Assembly (NCBI RefSeq): GCF_001641265.1
Contig: NW_020167531.1
Span: forward strand, 930,001-994,000
Source of the DNA: Pseudogymnoascus destructans
Lineage: Eukaryota; Ascomycota; Leotiomycetes; Thelebolales; Thelebolaceae
Length of the DNA: 64,000 nt
Direction: 5' to 3'
Shown in pieces: positions 34,397 through 45,847 of the stretch (position 1 is the stretch's first letter; each line of letters starts with the position of its first letter). The notes below the pieces were generated by a model. It was not told where the DNA came from. It saw only the letters and a list, made by a program, of their open reading frames with translations, and searched no databases. Position numbers and translations under genes: made by a program.

Positions 34397-34934
34397 ACAT
34401 ATCTGCAGGGTGATTGAGGGGGCAGCGAGGAGGTCAAGAGGGACTTCAAGGTGAGCAGCCTCTTCTTGAGACTGCAGAGAAAAGCTGACGATAGGTTTGA
34501 TGATAGTGACCATGAATGAACATGGCTGTTTTGATGAGCTTGTGAGGAGCCAGTGATGAAATTTGGGCATATGTGCCTAGAAGAAGAGGAAAACGCGAGA
34601 ATTACCGTTATATGCGGCTTCTACAACCTCAAGTGAGGTTGTAGAAGCTTTCAAGCACAATAAAACAAACCTTTTCACCCATTTTGATACCTAGGGTGTG
34701 GCGTGGAAGGTTGACATTGGGCTGGAGGTGAAGATGAAGGTATCCGCACACAAACGGAAGGTGCCGAATATCACCACTTCTTTTAGCATCGCTTTCTAAG
34801 TGGCATTACCACGGCTCAACTTCACATCAATAGGCATATAGTAAACATAATTAGGATTTATTTTTTCTATCTACGCTTCACTTCTAACCTGTGATACCGC
34901 GGTTTTGATTGCTTGTCCCCTTCCCATCCCATTC
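34397..34934. other. Spacer with a 15-bp hairpin
   Basis: No gene. At 34617-34648 there is a perfect 15-bp inverted repeat with a 2-base loop (GCTTCTACAACCTCA and its complement). It could be part of a transposon end or a transcript hairpin; neither can be shown. Confidence 0.5.
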
Positions 34935-35519
34935 TCATATCAAGCCAATCTCCCACCAACAGTAGATTGACGTCAGTAGATCTGAAGCACTTGGAGCTGG
35001 ATGCTCTAAATTATCAGAGGCATTGTGCAATCTGAGCGGCCCCTTGGCAAATGGTGCTAGCGTGTATCTCTGCTTGGGATCAATGTCCACGATATACAAT
35101 GCCTTGCTCCCGATAGCTGGGAGACCAACGATCATCTGGCTCGAGGTTCTCACCCTCACGAGTGGGAGCATAACCATGGGATCCTCCTTGTTGCACTCTT
35201 CTATTATAGTCATAAGTGCGAAGAGGCGCTTCTCGCCATGAAAACTCTCGTGGATGAATCCAATGTCGAACCGGGCCATGGTGTTGTCCCGGACAACAAA
35301 CGAATTTCCGGCCTCAAATGACACCCGACGCTGAATGGTCCTGTTCTCAACTTGATTAGCTGACATGGGAAAGACAACAGGGGAGGCAGGCAAAAAGACA
35401 TGAAGGCTTACGGATCTGTGAAGCTAAAGCGGGAAAACCATTGGATGGGGTGGTTCCCTAGGTTAGTGATGTATGGATTATTGTAATCCATTGAATATGC
35501 ATGTCGCAGCTGCTGTGAA

Positions 35520-38053
35520 CAGTGTTGCTAATAGTTCATCGGCTCATCAGTTCAAATCGGCTCAGTTCAGTTCAGCTCGGCTTTTATAAGTGGGGCGTTC
35601 AGTTCAGTTCACAAGTTCTCATATAGTGGGGCTTTCAGTTCAAGTTGTCCGCACTGACTGTTTTGAACTGAACGAACTGACAGTTCTTGGGTGGTTAATA
35701 GTGGGCCAAACATAATATATTACCATAGCTTTTAGCGCTCAATTTTTTTTCCCCGGGACTTTTGGATGCTCACGGGCGCAATTTTGTTACATTTGATAAG
35801 TTACCAAAATGTCGTCACAGGCTTCAACTGAGCAATCACTACCACCTAGTATACAATCTAAGTTATTAAACCAAGATGTTGCTAGCTCAGGCCTTGATTG
35901 TCAATCTTCATCATCACAGCTCGGCTCCATTACTTCAAACCAGAAGCGCTCTCGCACTTCCTTTATCTGGTCGCATATGCCAGGTGATCCAAATACAGTA
36001 TACTTCAATGGTCAACAAGTGATTGTTTGGCGTTGTGGGATTTGCAAGAAGGAGTATCATGAGGCAGGTGGAACGAGAGGCCCAAAGAAGCACTTGTTAA
36101 AGTGTCACTCTATTACGGATCCAAAGGAAGGGACTAAGTTGCTTGCACAAACCATGTCAATTGCAGAGGCTTTTGAACGAGGTCAAGAGGCCTTGCTTTA
36201 CACGAAGCGTCGTAAGCTTGACACGTCTTTTGATATTGCAACTTTTCAACAGCTCTTTATACGATGGATTGCACGCTGTTCTCTTCCTCTACGAATGTCA
36301 GAAAGGCCAGAATTCCGAGAGCTTCTTATGTTTCTAAACCCAGAAGCTGAGAGTGCACTTCCAGCTAACCATGAAACTGTGCGTAACTGGACTATGGAGT
36401 CCTTTCGTGTAGAGAAACGTCGAGTACAACAAGCTGTCCATGGGGCTATTTCAAAGGTTCATTTTACAGTTGATTTGTGGACGTCAACAAACTCCCTCGC
36501 TCTACTTGGAATAATAGCCCATTACTTTGCAGAAGATGGTCAGCTTCGAGAGTCAGTTCTAGCGCTACGAGAATTAGAAGGTCGGCATACAGGGGCAAAC
36601 CAATCACAGCTCATTCTAAAAGTGATTGATGAGTTTGGAATTGCAAGTAAAGTTGGGTATTTTATGATGGATAATGCAGAAAACAACGAGACGATGATGC
36701 AGAGTCTTTCAGCTAGTTAGTACTCTCTCCTATATTTATACTATTAATATTAACACTAGTATAGCTTTAGAGGAGCGCCATATTCCAATAATGCAAAGCA
36801 ATACCGTCTTCACTGCAATGGCCACATTATCAATCTTACAGCTCAGGCTTTTCTTTTCTCAACTGAAGATGAAGCTCTTTCAGAGACAAACAACCTAAGT
36901 TCTTCGTATATTCCTACACAGCTGGAAATGGAGACTTGGCGTCGAAAAGGCCCTCTTGGAAAGTTACATAACATTGTAGTTTATATTCAAAGGTCTCCAC
37001 AACGGCGATTAGCCTTTCAGAAACTCAGTCAAGGACGTCGATTACTTCGAGACAATACGACACGGTGGAACTCTTGGTTTTCAATGATAACTTCAGCTCT
37101 TCATGAAGACATTAAACCTGCTATCGACCTATATTGCTTTCAAGTAGGAGGTGATTTAGTAGGCGATGTATTGTCTAGTTCTGATTGGGCTAATTTAAGT
37201 AACATTCATGGGTTTCTTGAAGACTTTTACAAAAGCTACCGAAGGCCGTAGTGCCACTTTGGAAAGAGTCCTACCATCTATGGATTATATATTAGAGAAG
37301 CTTGGAGATGGCAAGACAACCTACGCTTCAGATTCATTTATGATTCCTTGCATTAACTCTGGCTGGGCAAAGCTGGATAAGTACTATAGCCTTACAGATC
37401 GAAGCCCTGTATACATTGCAGCAATGATTCTCATTCCAAGTCAAAAATGGAGCTATTTCGAAGACAACTGGGACCCTATCTGGGTAGCGGATGCAAAGAA
37501 GACAGTGCAGGACTTTTGGCAATCTCAGTACAAAAGTACAGAAGTTATACTTCCAATAACTCCGCTCACGCCAAAGACTGGGTTTGCAAAGTGGAGAGCT
37601 GAGAAGGCAAGACAAGCACCTATAGTTGATGAATATTCACGATATTGCCAAGGGGTTTGTTGTCCCGTTGAGGTGGATTCTATCACTTGGTGGATGGAGC
37701 CTACACAGCGTGCAACGTATCCAAATCTATCAGTTATGGCATTTGATATATTGTCAATACCAGCTATGTCAGCAGAGCCAGAACGTCTGTTTTCAGGTGC
37801 AGGAATTACAGTTACAGAGAGAAGAAATAGGCTAGGCGCAGAGACCATTGAGGCATTAGAATGTCTAAAGAGCTGGCTTGGAAGCCATTGCACTACTTGG
37901 CTTGCAGGTTCCTAGATGACAGCAAAATAGTTTTAATGAACTGGCGTTCGTTCAGTTCAGTTCAGTTCAGTTCACGCATTTTCATATTGTGGGGCGTTCA
38001 GTTCAGCCTCAAATTTGAACTGAACTGAACTGTTTGAACTACTAGCAACACTG
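35520..38053 (+). mobile_element. hAT-family DNA transposon
   Basis: A 2534-bp element has terminal inverted repeats beginning CAGTGTTGCTA(A/G)TAGTTCA. It is flanked by the perfect 8-bp duplication GCTGTGAA (35512-35519 and 38054-38061), the hallmark of hAT insertion. The subterminal regions carry many GTTCAGTTCAG repeats on both sides, probably transposase-binding sites. It carries one transposase gene, damaged by a one-base insertion. Confidence 0.95.
35809..37915 (+). pseudogene. hAT transposase, one frameshift
   Basis: Exon 1 (35809-36719) has a BED-type zinc finger (C-x2-C then H-x4-H near residues 75-103), then FTVDLWTS and the DNAENN segment. A 45-bp intron (36720-36764, donor GTACTC) leads in frame to CNGHIINLTAQAF and DNTTRWNS, standard hAT blocks. 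Within the A-run 37231-37234 one extra base shifts the frame. The other frame then continues with TEGRSATLERVLPSMD and ends with the hATC dimerisation block (SAEPERLFSGAG). An alternative splice donor at 36716 would leave the second exon out of frame. Apart from the shift, the gene would be full length. Confidence 0.85.
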
Positions 38054-40114
38054 GCTGTGAAAAGAGGTGGCCCTCAGGAACATCTCGCATCTGGAGAGGG
38101 AGGTCTAGCTCATTCTTCACAAATGCCCGGGCAACACAGTGAGTTGCCCTTGGATGGATATGTGTAGCATCTGGCTTAATATCTAGGGCATCATCCTCAG
38201 TTGTATCTGCCCACTGGCTGGACGGCAATATATGCTCTGCGAGCATCGGGCATTGGTGGTAAAGTGCTTTTACCTGAGCAGAAATTACTGGATGGCTTTG
38301 GTCAAACGCCCCTTGCAATATAAGGCGTAGTGTGACATTGACATTCTCTCGGTGAACCAGCGCTTTTTCAACCCCTCGCCCATTGAGATACTCAGCCCAT
38401 TTCTTAAACAAGCTGTTATATTATCAGTAGTTAGCAAAGTAGATTTAAATTAACCGCCAAGCAGACACATACCGGTGCTTGTCCTCATAATGGAGGACAT
38501 TGCAAGTGTAACTATTCCCAAACCTTCTGGTAATGTCGCTCAAGTGTGCTCCTTGATGGACATTTGGGCGATGCTGCCATTTGACAAACTCTTCTGCTCT
38601 CTTAGAAGTGGGCTTCAGATCTCTGAACCTCTCCCTATTCTCAAACTCCTGTCCAATAGTACTGAGAGAGCTTGCGAGCTCCTCTACAACAGCGTCAAAT
38701 TCAGATGAAGCGGTAGATGGCGCTAGGGATGACTGCCCCTCGTTGCGGCGCCCCCCACTGCCTTTGCCTCGGCAGTCCTTCACCCGTGCTGCTAAGTGTG
38801 CGCAAGAACAAAGTCGGATAAAGGACCTCCTTCCTTCATAGACTGCATCGTCTATGTCCTGGATTCTGTCAGTTTGAGTTATCGGTGAGCAGGTGGCAGC
38901 ATTTGACACCGCCATTGCGGCAAATGCGCAGACAATAATATCCTCCAGTTTAAGCTTGAGCTCCTGGCAATCATATCTGAATTCCTCATGGACTGCATCA
39001 AGGAAGTTATCCTCAACATCATCTTCCCGGAGAGGCTTGCAGCGAAGGATCAATGGTACTTGCATCGCCACCATCCCAGCCTCAGAGAGTGACCAGGATT
39101 TGCTGTGATGGATTGGGGACTGTCTGCGATCCCATCTTGCTGGAGAGGGAAACCGGGCGAACTCTTTTGCATATCTTTGTAGGCCAGACGCAGAGAGGAT
39201 TGCTTTCATAAGAAGCTCCTGCGCCTGCTTCCCCTGCCCATTATATTCTGAGTGTGCAACGTCAGCTGGTCTTGTCGTAATAATGTTGAGAGCGGGCGAC
39301 AACTTAAACAGCACTGGATCATCGCTCGTTAATCCCCATTTCTGGAGCCAAGTTCTTCTCTGGACAGGTGGGAGCGTGTTTCCATACTGCCAGAGTTGCA
39401 TCTGGTGCCAATGATAGCAGCCTAGCTTGATGGTGTCGAAGTTGAGATCCCCACGCTCTTCTGTATTTGCCAAGCAGTTTCGACATCCCTTGCCAGCATT
39501 CTGGTTCTTGACTCCGGAGTTGTGGTTTTGCTGAGGCATATCTCCAGCGAAGAAGATCGGGAAAGCCAACACAGCCTTCTCCTCACCATTAATAGTGAGG
39601 ACCATTCCTCTATCCAGCTTCGACAAGTCAACGATGAATGAGAGCACCTCATCAGTGCTTGCTCCATGTGGCCCTAGCGTGAGAACAAAGACATTTGCAC
39701 GGTGCATGCGTGCTCGGAGAGTCTGGCTAGCGAGAGAAAAGTAGACTCCTGTCAGGCTCCTGTACATATTGTGATAGAGCCCGAAGGCATCTATGAACAT
39801 AATCAATGGGGCAGAGATAAAGCAGTTCAGTAAGCCACTGATGGCCGTAGGCGCGGATCTCAAGCTCAGCTATGTGAGGATGAGACTGGATGGCTGGCCT
39901 AATATGGGCTCTCTTTTCGTGGAATACTCGGTGGATCTGGGATTTGGGCTTGAACGCGGTCTTCTGGGCTCTAGGGACGCCACTCTCAAACTCGTATGTG
40001 ATTGTCATGTTAATGCGATTGAGGATATCATCAAAGTCGTCCTCAGCTAGAAGCATTTCAAACTCTGATATAGGGGGATTCAAAGCTGCCCCCTTATCCT
40101 GAATATCATCCGGC

Positions 40115-40379
40115 TGTAACACTGACTTCTAAACGATAGAAGACACAGAGGTTTCTTGCGTAAGGTTGACTTGACAGAGGAGGCAGGGGATTAGACACAA
40201 AGGCTTTCCAAGTAACACGTTACAGTATTGTAAAGAATACTATATTGAGTTGAGCATGAAGCTCCTATCTAAGGAAATACTATCTACTTATATAGTGGCG
40301 TCGTGCCTCATGGGTAATCTGGATAGTTGGCGGATAGCTAGATATTCAGGATAGTTCGTGGATAGCTCAACTATCCAAT
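40115..40379 (-). repeat. LTR remnant, family 2, truncated by the palindrome
   Basis: Starts TGTAACACTGAC, the complement of the end of the complete LTR at 63389-63862. About 200 bp match that LTR and the copy at 62110 closely, including the CACAGAGGTT and GAGGAGGCAGGGGAT blocks. The distal part, with repeated GGATAG steps, is cut at 40379 where the long palindrome begins. Confidence 0.75.
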
Positions 40380-40762
40380 ATTGTCATACTGACATTCGTT
40401 GCACTCAGTTTGCTATCAAACTCAAGAGCAAACTTGGAAATCTCCTCCTCAAACCTACAAGTCACTATACATATTTTGGCTTATCACACCAACAACAAGA
40501 GCAATACTACTCAACGATTGCTACAACCATCTATGATTCATTACACGTCATCGCTCCTTAGTTACTGAGCCGATATTACCACATAGCATATCTCTACAAC
40601 CCTCTATGATTTATTACATGACATCACTCATACTACCCCATGACATATCTCTACCAACTAGAGGCCTAGGAGCATGAACGATAGCTCCAAAAGCCTCTAC
40701 AACCCTCTATGATTCATTACACGTCATCGCTCTTTAGTTACCCACAAGATTGGTTAAGTTAT

Positions 40763-40890
40763 GACATAATTTGTCTATGACATAATTTGTCTATGACATA
40801 ATTTGTCTATGACATAATTTGTCTATGACATAATTTGTCTATGACATAATTTGTCTATGACATAATTTGTCTATGACATAATTTGTCTAT
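40763..40890 (+). repeat. 16-bp satellite, eight units
   Basis: Eight exact tandem copies of GACATAATTTGTCTAT in the left arm of the palindrome. The mirrored block in the right arm has four copies. Confidence 0.95.
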
Positions 40891-41746
40891 AGGGGTACTC
40901 TGACCTTGGACCTCCTTTTACTTCCTATAGGCTACGAACCTAAGAGATGGTTCTATGGGATTCTCTTACATCGACTACAGTTACCAAGCCTGGTTAGTCA
41001 TGGAAAGTTTTGGAAAATGAGAGAACTACACTCCTTTAGCATAAATAGGATTGCCCTTTCCTTAAGAAAGGGCAAGCAGACAATACAGTAAATCGACTAT
41101 CACATACTTCCACGTCTTTTCCAAGCTTCCAAGCATTCATCTTGTTACTCCTTGTTTCTGAAAAGTCAGTGAGGTGTTAACCTCTGACTTACCCCTGAGT
41201 TCCCAGACTCAACATTTGTTGCAACTTGTCTGAACCACTTCACTACATCACACACCTGATTGCTGCGTTGTGGAATAGTCTAAGCTACGACCCTTTGGCT
41301 CTGTTTCCTAAGATAGTGTGTTGTCTTAGAAAACAGAGCCAAAGGGTCGTAGCTTAGACTATTCCACAACGCAGCAATCAGGTGTGTGATGTAGTGAAGT
41401 GGTTCAGACAAGTTGCAACAAATGTTGAGTCTGGGAACTCAGGGGTAAGTCAGAGGTTAACACCTCACTGACTTTTCAGAAACAAGGAGTAACAAGATGA
41501 ATGCTTGGAAGCTTGGAAAAGACGTGGAAGTATGTGATAGTCGATTTACTGTATTGTCTGCTTGCCCTTTCTTAAGGAAAGGGCAATCCTATTTATGCTA
41601 AAGGAGTGTAGTTCTCTCATTTTCCAAAACTTTCCATGACTAACCAGGCTTGGTAACTGTAGTCGATGTAAGAGAATCCCATAGAACCATCTCTTAGGTT
41701 CGTAGCCTATAGGAAGTAAAAGGAGGTCCAAGGTCAGAGTACCCCT

Positions 41747-41810
41747 ATAGACAAATTATGTCATAGACAAATTATGTCATAGACAAATTATGTCATAGAC
41801 AAATTATGTC
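41747..41810 (-). repeat. 16-bp satellite, four units (mirror block)
   Basis: Four tandem copies of ATAGACAAATTATGTC, the complement of the left-arm unit. Confidence 0.95.
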
Positions 41811-42193
41811 ATAACTTAACCAATCTTGTGGGTAACTAAAGAGCGATGACGTGTAATGAATCATAGAGGGTTGTAGAAGCTTTTGGAGCTATCGTTCATG
41901 CTCCTAGGCCTCTAGTTGGTAGAGATATGTCATGGGGTAGTATGAGTGATGTCATGTAATAAATCATAGAGGGTTGTAGAGATATGCTATGTGGTAATAT
42001 CGGCCCAGTAACTAAGGAGCGATGACGTGTAATGAATCATAGATGGTTGTAGCAATCGTTGAGTAGTATTGCTCTTGTTGTTGGTGTGATAAGCCAAAAT
42101 ATGTATAGTGACTTGTAGGTTTGAGGAGGAGATTTCCAAGTTTGCTCTTGAGTTTGATAGCAAACTGAGTGCAACGAATGTCAGTATGACAAT

Positions 42194-43323
42194 TTGGGTG
42201 GGCTAACCGAGTTGGAACCGAGTCGGATGGGTTTCGGGTACTTGAGAAAATCGACTCACGGGGTTCCCCCATCATCTTTTTTGTATCCTTCATAGTAGAC
42301 CTATAGGATAGCATCCGTTTAGCCTCCGACTCGCACTCTCATATGCTATTACTGTGAGCTGGGCGGTATTGCAGATGATTTCCTGGATGTTGCGCAGAAG
42401 GTGGGAGGATTTGCTTTGGCAGGAGGAAGCCAGAGAGAATTTCCACTTTGATAATCTGCTCAGATGATCTGGATACAAGCTGCATTAACATGTGCAGTTT
42501 CCGTTGCTTCAATTTTAGGTATATCAGGAAGCGTAGTAGGATATAGATTGAGGAATTGTTTCGGCTATTCATGGGCAGAAGAGGAGGTTGTGAGGGTCAT
42601 AAGGGCGAGTGCAAGGAGGCACAAGGAGAGGAGACTTGACTTCTGACTCTGAGGAGGCAGCTTCAAGGTGTTTTTCTTGGTGTTGTCACCGGTTTGCGTT
42701 CATATTTAGGCAGTGTTGGTGAAATGAGAACAGCGCCCGACTCTATGCGGTATGTTTATCTGAGGTGATGCAGTCTATAAAACAATTAGTATAATTCATA
42801 CTCTTTATCTTTCCTTCAACTTACCTTTGATTCTTGTCGCTGCCTGTGGTGAGGTTAGTAGTGAGGGTGGTGATAAAGTGGTGATGTGCACACAGGCCGT
42901 TAGTCTAGGTCACGTGACTGGAATCTCTGAATAGCTTCAATTCATTGCCAACCTTACCACCTCAGCATCTTCACCATATACTAGTTATCGGCAACGTTGC
43001 GGGCATAGGTTCCTTTTCACTTTTGTCTTCAGATTTACTGTCTCTAGTAGCAGTAGACGTTTCATACTCCCATTCTTCCCATTAGTTCAAGTTTCATCGT
43101 GGTTACTTTTCTCTAGCTCATTTAATGACAATGGGCTATGAGCCAGGCCGCCGCAATGGCAAGAAGTCACAGAATAAATGAAGGCAAGCTACACTCTATA
43201 TCTTTTGATTATCTCAGGTAATGACTATCTGCACAGCATCACAAGCAAAAGGAGCCATCCCGCCACCAAGACCTGCTCACAGATGATGAACTCCCCCTCA
43301 ACTCCGATGGCCAAACGACACCA
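42194..43323. other. Transposon-block spacer
   Basis: No supported gene. The sequence just right of the palindrome (GGGTGGGCTAACC, then AACCGAGTCGG) resembles a transposon end, but no partner end was found. Short minus-strand frames at 42290-42572 have no recognised relatives. Confidence 0.4.
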
Positions 43324-44377
43324 GTGCATGATGAGCAAGGCCACAACTATCGAGAAGACACTCCTCCTACCAGCAGCCGCCTCACTGGAGATGAAGTCAA
43401 CAACACTCTTTTTGTCACACCAGTGACAACTAGGCCAATGCTGAGAGAGGCTGCCGAAGCAAATACTGCCCTATCGAAGAAACGCCACCAGAGCCACACT
43501 GATGATTCTAGCAAGAACCCTGGCACAACCTACCCTGGATATCATAACCGCCAAGTTGCTGCTGAGATGGAATAGTATGGGAATAGGATCTCAGCCCGCG
43601 AAGCAGAGGACAAGTGGACTGAGATATCTGAACAAATTGATCGGGAAGCGCGCTTCCTTCTCCTCCTGCATATGAGGCATGACCTTCTTGATATAAAAGA
43701 AGATGTCCTGAAAAAGGTGCTCCCAGAGTATCCAATCGAGTCAACAGTATACGGGAATGTCCGTGTTGTCCTTATGGAAAAGGTCAAACGTTACCGGTAT
43801 TCACTCATCGAGGATGTTATAGTAAGTAATACATCTCCTATCTCAAATGTAATTTCTAACATCTTTACAGCTTCACGTCAAGACTGCAATGAATGTAACA
43901 GATGGATCTGGTATTCGTTACTGCACGACCTTAGATGGCCTTGGAGATATGTTTCGTACTCGGTATACGGCTGCGAATTTTTTTTGAGGCATTTCGATTC
44001 ATACACCATTATATCGACCTTGAGAAAAGCAGCGACCTCGCCCAGTACTATGTCAAGGAACTTTACATCAATGCTTGTGCCCGGAACGAAATTGATGATG
44101 GACTGGAAATCGAAAGGCTGTTAGCCTACACTCCCGAGAAAGCTTTACGGATTTCCTCCAACGCTTCCCCTTGATTGCGGATTGCGATCAGCTCGACAAA
44201 GATGAGTTCCACGAGACCTTTAAACGGCGTTCAAATACAAAGGCGCCAAAACCTATCTCGAAGAAACATGCCCTTATTCAAGGACAAGAATATATCTTGA
44301 GTAGGGCTTCTCCGCCGCCGCCAAAGCGCCGCAAAGAAACTCTAGTCCCTGGGCGTAGTGCTCGGGTGATAGAGTGA
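43324..44377 (+). pseudogene. Decayed gene of unknown function
   Basis: I do not recognise the product. A frame from 43324 is interrupted by TAG at 43573, continues to 43821 (IDREARFLLLLHMRHDLLDIKEDV, shortened here to its core LDIKEDVLKKVLPEYP), and splices with a good GTAAGT/TTTACAG intron (43822-43870). It then runs LHVKTAMNVTDGSGIRY to an 8-T run at 43978-43985, where one base shift is needed to continue FRFIHHYIDLEKSSD. A second shift is needed before the last segment (IADCDQLDKDEFHETFKRR), which ends in a basic, Pro-rich tail. A real intron plus three breaks point to an old gene, perhaps an accessory gene of a neighbouring transposon. Confidence 0.5.
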
Positions 44378-45847
44378 GATGTTTGCCGCCTCTTCTTGCG
44401 GTTAATTTACACTTGCTTTGGGGGGCATTCTCTTGTGCGCTGCTGTTGGGCTTGTGGCTTGGGCTGGGAAGTTGGCATTATGTTGCTGACCTCCTCGATG
44501 GAACATTTTTGGACTTTGCTGTTCTGGGCTGGGCGTTCTACCTGGATATCTTGGGTTGAGGCATGTTTGCTGTCGGAATAAGAGTGGCTACGGATCACAA
44601 TGGCATTGTTTGAAGCTGGATCTGGCATGAATACTGGCTATATGATAGAAATAATACGCAATGAAGCTTGATTCCCATGCCTGATTTAACACCTGCTTTC
44701 CTGTGCCTGCTGCCTCTCTTCTGTGTTCCTCTGCAGCTTGCGTCGCTGCCGTGATTAAAATGATCATACTCTTGGTGCTCTAGCCCACGCCGTCGCCGAT
44801 CTATCCGCCGCTGAAGGAAGGCTTCCTGGGCCCCAAGAGCTCTACAGATTCCAATGACAGATATGTGTGTCTATCAAGCTATCTGCCCTTGGAATCTTGG
44901 CCTCATTTTTCAATTTCCTCGCTCCTTTCCTCTCCCGGTCTTCTTCACCATTTTCCTTCACCGTTTTCCTTTGCCGTTTCCTTTGCCAGTCTCCTTCGCT
45001 GGTCTCCTCATCCGGTCTCCTCATCCGGTCTCCTCATCCGGTCTCCTTCGCCGGTCTCCTTGCCGTTTTCGACCACCGATTCTACCACCGATTCTACCAC
45101 CGTTCCCTCTGTCGTTTCCATCACCATTCGCCTCTGTCATTTCCTTCGCTGTTTCGTCTGCCATTCTTCAGTTCCTCTTTGCCTTTCTTGCTTGGCTGGC
45201 GTGCCTTTCAACTCTTGCGGCTTCCTTGCCGCCGCTCCAACTCCTGGTCCCAGGACCGCCCATCCACGGCCGCGATGGGTTCCATTCGAGGAAACCAGAA
45301 ACGCCCGCCCTTGGTCTCATCCTGAGGACGGTGATAGTATTGTCCTCACTCCACGCCGACAGTGTCAGGACTGAGGAGTGAGTGCTTCCAGTCAGTATTG
45401 GCGGTCGCCGTCATGGACTCATGACGATAGTGTGGCCGGCGACGGCAATATCACATCAACGGCCCCAGGATCACAAACGGTAAGCAAATTTTACTGTCAT
45501 ACTACTGTCAATTTCCTATCTACTGTTCTAAAGCTTCAACCGTATGGGTTGAAGCCTGATCCCGGATTTTGGACGGTCTTTGGACCGGTGCACGGGCCAA
45601 CTGACCGTGGGATGACCGGCCAAAATGGCTGGTGATCCCCAGACCGTCCTCGGACCCCTCCACGAATACGTGGCGCGCCGGTAAGGTAGTTAGCTCCCGC
45701 CCAAAAAAATTCCCCCAATCTAATCTAATCTATCCCCCGCACCCAAAATAACCTCCATCTCCAATCCTCCAATCCCTCCAATCCCATAAACCGCCTCCAA
45801 TCAACACCCCAAACAACCCACCTCCACACACACCCGCATACACAACA
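44378..45847. other. Gene-free stretch with pyrimidine-rich repeats
   Basis: From about 44900 to 45200 the plus strand is strongly C/T-rich and open in all three frames, as expected for low-complexity DNA. A 9-bp hairpin (GCTTCAACC/GGTTGAAGC) lies near 45534-45556. No gene is supported before RRP41. Confidence 0.5.
45001..45064 (+). repeat. 13-bp tandem repeat
   Basis: About five units of GGTCTCCTCATCC, the last two diverging (CTTCGCC, CTTGCC). It lies inside the pyrimidine-rich tract. Confidence 0.85.

Larger units (their letters stand above)
34935..40114 (-). pseudogene. Tnp2-like transposase-type gene, broken by a hAT insertion
   Basis: Coding pieces read on the minus strand at 40114-38473, 38412-38054, 35511-35413 and 35340-34935. 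Two introns are clear (38472-38413, donor GTATGT; 35411-35341, donor GTAAGC). The hAT element at 35520-38053 sits in an exon; joining its flanks over one copy of the 8-bp duplication restores the frame. The large domain contains FIDAFGLYHNMYRSLTG, LTLGPHGAS, FFAGDMPQQN and KGCRNCL, like the Tnp2/CACTA or Plavaka-type transposase region of fungal transposons. A one-base shift near 39820-39826 breaks the frame ahead of FIDAFG. The N-terminus is cut at 40114 by an LTR. The exact superfamily is uncertain. Confidence 0.72.
40380..42193. repeat. Long near-perfect palindrome with 16-bp satellite blocks
   Basis: The left arm (40380-41313, 934 bp) and right arm (41324-42193, 870 bp) are inverted copies around a 10-bp centre. 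I see about three single-base differences. The 64-bp length difference equals four 16-bp units. The outer ends read ATTGTCATACTGAC. The arms encode mirror-image open frames with no family resemblance, so I see no protein. A half copy lies at 59317-60194, so this is a dispersed repeat family and not only a local duplication. The class is unknown; a foldback-type DNA element is possible. Confidence 0.88.

Noticed and set aside
36765..36930. A frameshift at the start of hAT exon 2
   Set aside because: Using the GTACTC donor at 36720 instead of GTTAGT at 36716 keeps the frame, so no shift is needed there.
40763..40890. Regular direct repeats suggesting a CRISPR array
   Set aside because: The 16-bp units are adjacent without spacers, the organism is eukaryotic, and the block is mirrored in the other palindrome arm. 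It is a satellite.
40906..41731. Two identical 61-residue open frames in the palindrome arms
   Set aside because: They are mirror images of the same DNA, show no family resemblance, and the 59.3-kb copy does not keep the frame.
44854..45381. Three overlapping plus-strand frames of 150-175 residues
   Set aside because: The DNA is pyrimidine-rich low-complexity repeat, open in every frame. No protein signature is present.
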